From Propionicimonas paludicola (lineage in GTDB: Bacteria; Actinomycetota; Actinomycetes; Propionibacteriales; Propionibacteriaceae): a stretch of 64,000 nt of DNA. The stretch covers positions 930,001 through 994,000 of the forward strand of contig NZ_PDJC01000001.1 in NCBI RefSeq assembly GCF_002563675.1. The letters are read 5' to 3'. Below the pieces are notes generated by a model. The model was given only the letters and a program-made list of their open reading frames with translations. It was not told where the DNA came from and searched no databases. Numbering within the stretch: the stretch's first letter is position 1; the number at the start of each line of letters is the position of its first letter. Of the stretch, positions 58,915 through 64,000 are shown piece by piece. The translations under genes and the position numbers were made by a program.

Positions 58915-59979
58915 ATGTGGAACTTGAGGGTGGGGCAACGACGCCGCGCCGGTAGTTCTTCGGTGGCCGAGCGCCCGGTGCTCGGCTGGGTGTTGGCGGT
59001 GCTCGCCCTCGCTCTGATCGGGTCGTTCGGCTACATGATCCTTGAGGGTTGGAGCTTCTTCGACGCCCTCTACATGGCGGTGACCACCATGACCACGGTC
59101 GGCTTCCGCGAGGTGCATGAGCTGAGCTGGTCAGGCCGACTCTGGACGATGTTGATGGCGCTGTCCTCGATCGGAGTGATCTTCGGGACCGTCGGAGTAG
59201 TGGCCGAGAACGTGATGGCCGATGTGGCCAGCGGCAGGAGGAGGGCCAAGCGGATGGACCGCATGATCGGCAAGCTGAGTGGGCACTACGTGGTGTGCGG
59301 CTATGGACGAGTGGGCTCGATGGTCGCTCGGGAGCTGGTCGAGGATGGCAACCAGGTGGTGGTCATCGATGTCGGTGAGGATTCGCTGCGTCGAGCCGAA
59401 GCCGACGACTACCTGGTGGTGCATGGCGACGGCGCCTCCGAGGCGGTGCTCCGTCAGGCCGGGGTGGAGCGAGCCAAGGGTCTGGTCAGTGCCATCGACT
59501 CCGATGCTCACAATGTCTACGTGACCCTCTCGGCGCGGGCGCTGAACCCGGAGCTGTTCATCGTTGCGCGGGCCGGAGCCGAGAACGTGATCTCGAAGCT
59601 GCTGCAGGCCGGAGCCGATCGGGCGGTCTCGCCCTATGTGATGGCCGGGCGACGCATCGTGAACCTTGCCTTGCGTCCGGCCGTGGTCGAGTTCATCGAC
59701 GCGGCCCTGACCAGGCAAAGCCTCGCCTTCGGGATGGAGGAAGTACTGGCCGCCCCCGACGGTCAGCTGGTCGGGAAGGCCATCGGCGAACTGCGTGGGG
59801 AGGGCGTGCTCACCATGGCGATTCTTCGCGAGGGCGGCTTGTATGAGGCCACGCCGCCGGATGGACGAGTGGTGGAGGCGGGCGAGCTGTTGATCGTCTC
59901 CGGGGTGAGCGAGGCCCTGGATCGGTTGGGTCAGATCGCTCCCGTGGGCCGGAGTTCGGCGAGCCGCACCGGCTGGTGA
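58915..59979 (+). CDS. Two-TM potassium channel with RCK (TrkA-N/TrkA-C) domains
   Basis: This 354-residue protein has two helices (about residues 22-45 and 77-100) around a pore loop. A Rossmann TrkA-N domain follows (VVCGYGRVGSMVA near residue 123), then a TrkA-C domain (about 260-340). This is the plan of Kch/MthK-type K+ channels. The selectivity filter reads TTVGFREV, instead of the usual TVGYGD, so its ion choice is uncertain. It starts with ATG and ends 40 bases before the SOS mutagenesis cassette. Confidence 0.88.
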   Translation: MWNLRVGQRRRAGSSSVAERPVLGWVLAVLALALIGSFGYMILEGWSFFDALYMAVTTMTTVGFREVHELSWSGRLWTMLMALSSIGVIFGTVGVVAENVMADVASGRRRAKRMDRMIGKLSGHYVVCGYGRVGSMVARELVEDGNQVVVIDVGEDSLRRAEADDYLVVHGDGASEAVLRQAGVERAKGLVSAIDSDAHNVYVTLSARALNPELFIVARAGAENVISKLLQAGADRAVSPYVMAGRRIVNLALRPAVVEFIDAALTRQSLAFGMEEVLAAPDGQLVGKAIGELRGEGVLTMAILREGGLYEATPPDGRVVEAGELLIVSGVSEALDRLGQIAPVGRSSASRTGW

Positions 59980-59984
59980 GCCAC

Positions 59985-60013
59985 TTGACGTAATCGAACA
60001 GGCGTTCGATCAT
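59985..60013 (+). promoter_or_regulatory. LexA (SOS) box within the imuA' promoter
   Basis: TCGAACAGGCGTTCGA (59994-60009) is the actinobacterial LexA box (TCGAAC-n4-GTTCGA). It lies between TTGACG (59985-59990) and GATCAT (60008-60013), a -35/-10 pair with 17-base spacing. Transcription would begin at about 60020, the GTG start itself, so the mRNA may be leaderless. Confidence 0.85.
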
Positions 60014-60019
60014 GGACGA

Positions 60020-60706
60020 GTGAAAGCCGCCTTCGCCGTCCCCAACTCCGCCAGCCCGGCGGAGCTGCTGGCGTCGCTGCGTGCGCAGGTGGCCAATGCC
60101 GAAGCCCGGGTCCGGCAGCAGCCTTTTGGGCTGGATCCGGTGCTGGCCGACTTGCTGGGGGAGACCGGCCTGAAACCGGGCGCGGCCTACTGCCTGGCCC
60201 CCTCCGGGGCGCTGCTGAACGTGCTGCTGGCCGGCGCCTCGGCCCAAGGCCACTGGTGTGGCGCGGTCGGGATCCCGACCCTGTCCGCGGAGGCGGCAGC
60301 GGCGGCCGGGGTGAACCTGGAACGGCTGGTGCTGGTGCCCGACCCGGGTGAGCAGTGGCTGGCCGCTACCGCGGCCCTGGCCGAAGTGATCCCGGTGCTG
60401 GCCCTGCGTCCGCCCGGACGAGTGCGCGAGGCCGACGCCGCCCGGCTGGCGGCCCGGCTGCGCGATCGCGGCGGAGTGTTGCTGGTGGCCGGCGACTGGC
60501 CTCGGGCCGAGGCTCGATTCCGGATCGGCTCCCGCAGCTGGCAGGGCTTGGGGCTCGGCCATGGGCATCTGCGCAGCCAGGAGGTGCAGGTCTCGGTGAC
60601 CTCCAAGCGCTACCCGTCCGGGCGGAGCGCCCGGGTCCTGCTGCCGGCCTCCGATGGCACGTTGCGCGCTATTGAGGCGCCGAGTCCGTTGCGGGCGGTC
60701 GGCTGA
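60020..60706 (+). CDS. imuA': ImuA'-type RecA-like protein
   Basis: This 228-residue protein is the first gene of the imuA'-imuB-dnaE2 SOS mutagenesis cassette. It resembles a shortened RecA/SulA fold, with LKPGAAYCLAPSGALLNVLLAG in the place of the P-loop (cut; no intact Walker A), and a C-terminal strand with VQVSVTSKRYPSG. In mycobacteria it supports damage-induced mutagenesis by DnaE2. The start is GTG just after a LexA box. The next gene begins 1 base after its stop. Confidence 0.85.
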   Translation: MKAAFAVPNSASPAELLASLRAQVANAEARVRQQPFGLDPVLADLLGETGLKPGAAYCLAPSGALLNVLLAGASAQGHWCGAVGIPTLSAEAAAAAGVNLERLVLVPDPGEQWLAATAALAEVIPVLALRPPGRVREADAARLAARLRDRGGVLLVAGDWPRAEARFRIGSRSWQGLGLGHGHLRSQEVQVSVTSKRYPSGRSARVLLPASDGTLRAIEAPSPLRAVG

Positions 60707-60707
60707 G

Positions 60708-62234
60708 ATGGCCGAACGATTCGGGGTGCTCTGGTTCCCCGGCTGGCCGGTGACCGCGTGGGCGCTGGCCGAAGCCGAGGACGATTCGGCGCCGGTGGCG
60801 GTGCTGGTGGCCAATCGGGTCAGCTCCTGCTCGACGGCTGCCCTGGCCGAGGGGGTGCTGCCTGGACAGCGCCGCCGGGAGGCGCAGTCCCGCTGTCCGC
60901 AGTTGCGGGTGATCGCGGCGGACGAGGCCAGGGACGCCCGCTGCTTCGAGCCGGTGGTGGCTGCCGTGGAGCGACTGGCTCCGGGGGTTCAGGTGATCCG
61001 TCCGGGGCTGTGTGCGCTGCGGTTGCGCGGGCTGGCCAGTTATCTGGGCAGCGAGCTGGAGGCCGCCGAGACCCTGCTGGAGGCGGTGGCCACCGAGGTG
61101 GGGATCATCAGCGGACGCTTCGGAATCGCCGACGGCCTGTTCGCCGCGATCCAGGCGGCCCGGGCCGGCGACCCGGTGCTGCGGGTGCTGCCCGGTGGCT
61201 CGCCGGCCTTCCTTGCCCCACTGCCGGTGGCCCGGCTGGGCCGGCCCGAACTGGCCGAACTGCTGCCTCGCTTGGGGGTTCGCACCCTCGGGGAGTTCGC
61301 TGCGTTGCCGGTGCCGGCGGTCCGGGAGCGGTTCGGCTCCGAAGGGCTGCGGCTGCACACCCTGGCCGGCGGCACCGATCCGCAGCACCTCCAGCCACGG
61401 CAGCCACCCCCAGAGCTGACCGCCACCCTCAGCTTCGAGCCGCCGCTGGAGGTGATCGAGCAGGTGGCCTTCTCGGCCAAGGCAACCACCGAGGAGTTCA
61501 TCGGCAGGCTCACCGCGGCCGGATTGGCCCTCACCGAAGTCCGGATCGAGCTGGTCAGCGAGGCCGGCGAGGTGATCGTCCGCAACTGGCTGGCCGCAAC
61601 GGTCTTCGATGCCGCGGCCGTGATCGACCGGATCCGCTGGCAGCTGCAGGCGGCCTCGGGTGGCCAGCTGTCCAGTCCGCTGGCCCGGCTGCGATTGGAG
61701 CCGCTCACCACCGATGAGGCCGCTCATCACGTCCCCGGGCTGTTCGGGCTGGGGCCGGACGAGCGGGTGCACCACGTGCTGTCCCGAGTGCAGTCGCTGG
61801 TGGGACCCGATCAGGTGGTCACCGTCCGGCTGAGCGGTGGGCGGTGGTTGGCCGAGCGGCAGCAGCTGGTCGCCTGGGGGGATCGTCCGGCCGCCGCGGC
61901 CCGGCGCGAGGAGCCCTGGCCGGGGATGGTTCCCGATCCGCTGCCCGGTTCGGTGTTCATCGAGCCGAAGCCCGTGCAGCTGCTGACCGCCTCCGGGCGT
62001 CCGGTTCGGGTGGACGATCGGGGCCGGGTCACCGACCCGCCGGTGACGCTGGGCCTGGGCCAGCGCACCGTGCCGGTGATCGGCTGGGCCGGGCCGTGGC
62101 CGGTCAGCGAACGGGCCTGGGATCCGCAGCGGGCCCGACGAGCCGACCGGTTCCAGGTGGTCGACGGGGAGGGCACCGGCTGGCTGCTGTTCACCGACGC
62201 CGAGGGCTGCTGGGCCGAGGCCAGGTACGACTGA
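60708..62234 (+). CDS. imuB: ImuB, catalytically inactive Y-family polymerase-like protein
   Basis: This 508-residue Y-family polymerase homologue has an N-terminal palm/finger-like part starting FGVLWFPGWPVTAWAL, where the acidic residues of active DinB polymerases are not seen, a thumb region (PELAELLPRLGVRTLGEFAALP near residues 180-200, cut) and a little-finger-like C-terminal part. In mycobacteria ImuB links DnaE2 to the sliding clamp. The next gene overlaps its stop by one base (TGATG). Confidence 0.9.
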   Translation: MAERFGVLWFPGWPVTAWALAEAEDDSAPVAVLVANRVSSCSTAALAEGVLPGQRRREAQSRCPQLRVIAADEARDARCFEPVVAAVERLAPGVQVIRPGLCALRLRGLASYLGSELEAAETLLEAVATEVGIISGRFGIADGLFAAIQAARAGDPVLRVLPGGSPAFLAPLPVARLGRPELAELLPRLGVRTLGEFAALPVPAVRERFGSEGLRLHTLAGGTDPQHLQPRQPPPELTATLSFEPPLEVIEQVAFSAKATTEEFIGRLTAAGLALTEVRIELVSEAGEVIVRNWLAATVFDAAAVIDRIRWQLQAASGGQLSSPLARLRLEPLTTDEAAHHVPGLFGLGPDERVHHVLSRVQSLVGPDQVVTVRLSGGRWLAERQQLVAWGDRPAAAARREEPWPGMVPDPLPGSVFIEPKPVQLLTASGRPVRVDDRGRVTDPPVTLGLGQRTVPVIGWAGPWPVSERAWDPQRARRADRFQVVDGEGTGWLLFTDAEGCWAEARYD

Positions 62235-64000
62235 TGGGCTTCAACAATCCGCCGATGCCCTGGTCGCAGCTGGAACAAACGCTCAGCGGCACCGGCAAGC
62301 GTCCCCTCGAGGCGCCGTTCTCGCGCAAGCGTGGCCCCTATCAGCCGCCGGCGATCGAACGGCCCACGCAGGTGGTGCCCTATGCCGAACTGCACGCCCA
62401 CTCGTCCTTCTCCTTCCTGGACGGGGCCAGTGGCCCGGCCGAACTGGCCGTGGAGGCCGAGCGGCTGGGCCTGCACGCGTTGGCGATCACCGACCACGAC
62501 GGGCTGTACGGGATCGTCCGATTTGCCGAGGCGGCCGAGCCCACCTCGGTCAAGACGGTGTTCGGCGCCGAACTGTCCCTGGGCCTGACCGAGCCACAAG
62601 CCGGCCATCCCGACCCGGACGGCAGCCACCTGCTGGTGCTGGCCGCCGGTGAATCCGGCTATCACCGCTTGTCAGCGGCGATCACGACGGGACAGCTGGC
62701 CGGTGGCGAGAAGGGCCGTCCGACCTACCAGCTGGACGAGCTGGCCCAGGCGGCCCACGGCGAGTGGGTGGTGCTCACCGGCTGCCGGAAGGGGACGGTA
62801 CGGCAGGCGCTGGCCGCCGGCGGCCTCGAGGCGGCCGGGGTGGAACTGGACACCTTGGTGCGGCTGTTCGGTCCCGAACGGGTCTTCGTCGAACTCACCG
62901 ATCACGGGCATCCGCTGGACGCCGACCACAACGACGCCTTGGCCGCACTGGCTGCGCAACGTGGCCTGCCGGTGATCGCCACCGGCAACGTCCACTACGC
63001 CACCCCGGCCCAGCATCGGCTGGCCCAGGCGGTGGCTGCGATCCGGGCCAACCGCAGTCTGGATGCCCTGGACGGCTGGCTGCCGGCCTCCGGAACCGCC
63101 TTCCTGCGGTCCGGGGCGGAGATGGCCGAGCGCTTCGTCCGCTACCCCGGAGCGGTGGCCCGGACGGTCGGCCTGGCCGACGACCTGGCCTTCAGCCTGC
63201 GCCGGGCCAAGCCGGCCCTGCCGAAGCAGGAGGTGCCGGCCGGGCACACTCCGATGAGCTGGCTGCGGCACCTGGTCTGGCAGGCGGTGCCGCATCGCTA
63301 TCCGGACCTGACTCCCGACCAGCGGGCCCGGATCGAGCGGGAACTGGCCGTGATCGAGGCCAAGGACTTTCCGGGCTACTTCCTGATCGTCCACGACATC
63401 GTGGCCGAGGCCCGCCGGCGCGGCATCCTGTGCCAGGGACGCGGGTCGGCGGCCAACTCGGCGGTCTGCTACCTGCTGAACATCACCGCGGTCGACTCGA
63501 TCGGCTACGACCTGCCCTTCGAACGCTTCCTGTCCGCGCTGCGTGACGAGGAGCCCGATATCGACGTCGACTTCGACTCCGACCGGCGCGAGGAGATCAT
63601 CCAGTGGGTCTTCGCCCGCTATGGACGCGAATGCGCCGCCCAGGTCTGCAATGTGATCCAGTACCGGCCGCGCAACGCCGTCCGCGAGATCGCCAAGGCG
63701 CTGGGCTACAGCCCCGGCCAGGCCGACGCCTTCGCCAAGCGGGTCGAGCGCTGGGGGCCGACCCCCACCGAGGCGGAGGAGGCGCTGCCTGAGCAGGTGG
63801 CCGAACTGGCCACCCAACTGCTGAAAGCGCCCCGGCACTTGGGCATTCACTCCGGCGGGATGGTGCTCACCGAGCGTCCCGTGGCTGAGGTGGTGCCGGT
63901 CGAGCACGCCCGGATGGAGGCCCGCACGGTGATCCAGTGGGACAAGGACGACGCCGCCTGGATGGGCCTGGTGAAGTTCGACCTGCTCGGCTTGGGCATC
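62234..64000 (+). CDS. dnaE2: Error-prone DNA polymerase DnaE2, N-terminal part (3' end outside window)
   Basis: The first 589 residues of the error-prone C-family polymerase are visible. The PHP domain begins with AELHAHSSFSFLDGASGP (about residue 52) and continues with ITDHDGLYG. The polymerase active site has GRGSAANSAVCYLL and the catalytic acids PDIDVDFDSDRRE. The reading frame stays open to the end of the window. It is the last gene of the LexA-controlled cassette, and makes mutagenic lesion bypass possible together with ImuA' and ImuB. Confidence 0.95.
   Translation, partial: MGFNNPPMPWSQLEQTLSGTGKRPLEAPFSRKRGPYQPPAIERPTQVVPYAELHAHSSFSFLDGASGPAELAVEAERLGLHALAITDHDGLYGIVRFAEAAEPTSVKTVFGAELSLGLTEPQAGHPDPDGSHLLVLAAGESGYHRLSAAITTGQLAGGEKGRPTYQLDELAQAAHGEWVVLTGCRKGTVRQALAAGGLEAAGVELDTLVRLFGPERVFVELTDHGHPLDADHNDALAALAAQRGLPVIATGNVHYATPAQHRLAQAVAAIRANRSLDALDGWLPASGTAFLRSGAEMAERFVRYPGAVARTVGLADDLAFSLRRAKPALPKQEVPAGHTPMSWLRHLVWQAVPHRYPDLTPDQRARIERELAVIEAKDFPGYFLIVHDIVAEARRRGILCQGRGSAANSAVCYLLNITAVDSIGYDLPFERFLSALRDEEPDIDVDFDSDRREEIIQWVFARYGRECAAQVCNVIQYRPRNAVREIAKALGYSPGQADAFAKRVERWGPTPTEAEEALPEQVAELATQLLKAPRHLGIHSGGMVLTERPVAEVVPVEHARMEARTVIQWDKDDAAWMGLVKFDLLGLGI

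Overview
The window is a continuous piece of a high-GC Gram-positive (actinobacterial) chromosome. Family content and gene order point to the order Propionibacteriales, probably Propionibacteriaceae; this is an inference from synteny and style, since no rRNA is present. It is densely packed with about 61 protein genes, many starting with GTG and overlapping by 4 bases. It also has one tRNA-Val(UAC), tmRNA and a probable 6C RNA. Several core clusters match the order known from Mycobacterium and Streptomyces.

Layout. 1-8.1 kb: the end of an M20 peptidase gene, an MFS transporter, a convergent HAD phosphatase coupled to a membrane pseudokinase-like protein, and a MoxR-DUF58-VWA-VWA operon. 8.1-20 kb: a YggS-type PLP protein, DUF3145, then the type II fatty-acid operon fabD-fabH-acpP-fabF-accD on the minus strand behind a FasR-type regulator. 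A DUF1801 gene, aceE and DUF3052 follow. FabD carries an extra C-terminal biotinyl/lipoyl-like domain. 20-22.2 kb: tRNA-Val, a secreted phospholipase-D-like protein, and a long intergenic region holding a 6C-like RNA. 22.2-29.6 kb: prfB-ftsE-ftsX-M23 peptidase-smpB-DUF2207, an FKBP isomerase and ssrA (tmRNA). 29.7-36.6 kb: an LTA-synthase-like enzyme, an AlgH/YqgE protein, mtrA-mtrB-lpqB and comF.

36.6-49.3 kb: glnB-amtB behind a GlnR-like box, hpf, a membrane-anchored PstS-like protein, a YcaQ-like glycosylase, a XRE-cupin regulator divergent from a BenE transporter across a 32-bp palindrome, a polar amino-acid ABC operon, and secA. 49.3-55.5 kb: an FG-GAP lipoprotein, an Rv3235-like protein, a WS/DGAT-like protein, a small DUF6912-like protein, Ku, and pruA. 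55.4-58.2 kb: a small arsenic island (arsD-arsA-arsR) lying between two about 70-bp copies of the same sequence, which is the overlapping 3' ends of pruA and a GyrI-like gene. 58.2-64 kb: the GyrI-like gene, a K+ channel-RCK protein, and the SOS mutagenesis cassette imuA'-imuB-dnaE2 (last gene cut by the window) behind a LexA box.

The most notable items are the arsenic island with duplicated ends and no efflux pump, the FabD fusion, the 6C-like RNA, the GlnR-like and BenE operators, the pseudokinase-like membrane protein, the WS/DGAT-like protein without its catalytic His, and the PLD-like protein whose two HKD motifs both have Ser in place of Asp. No CRISPR array, transposase, integrase, phage or secondary-metabolite cluster was seen.
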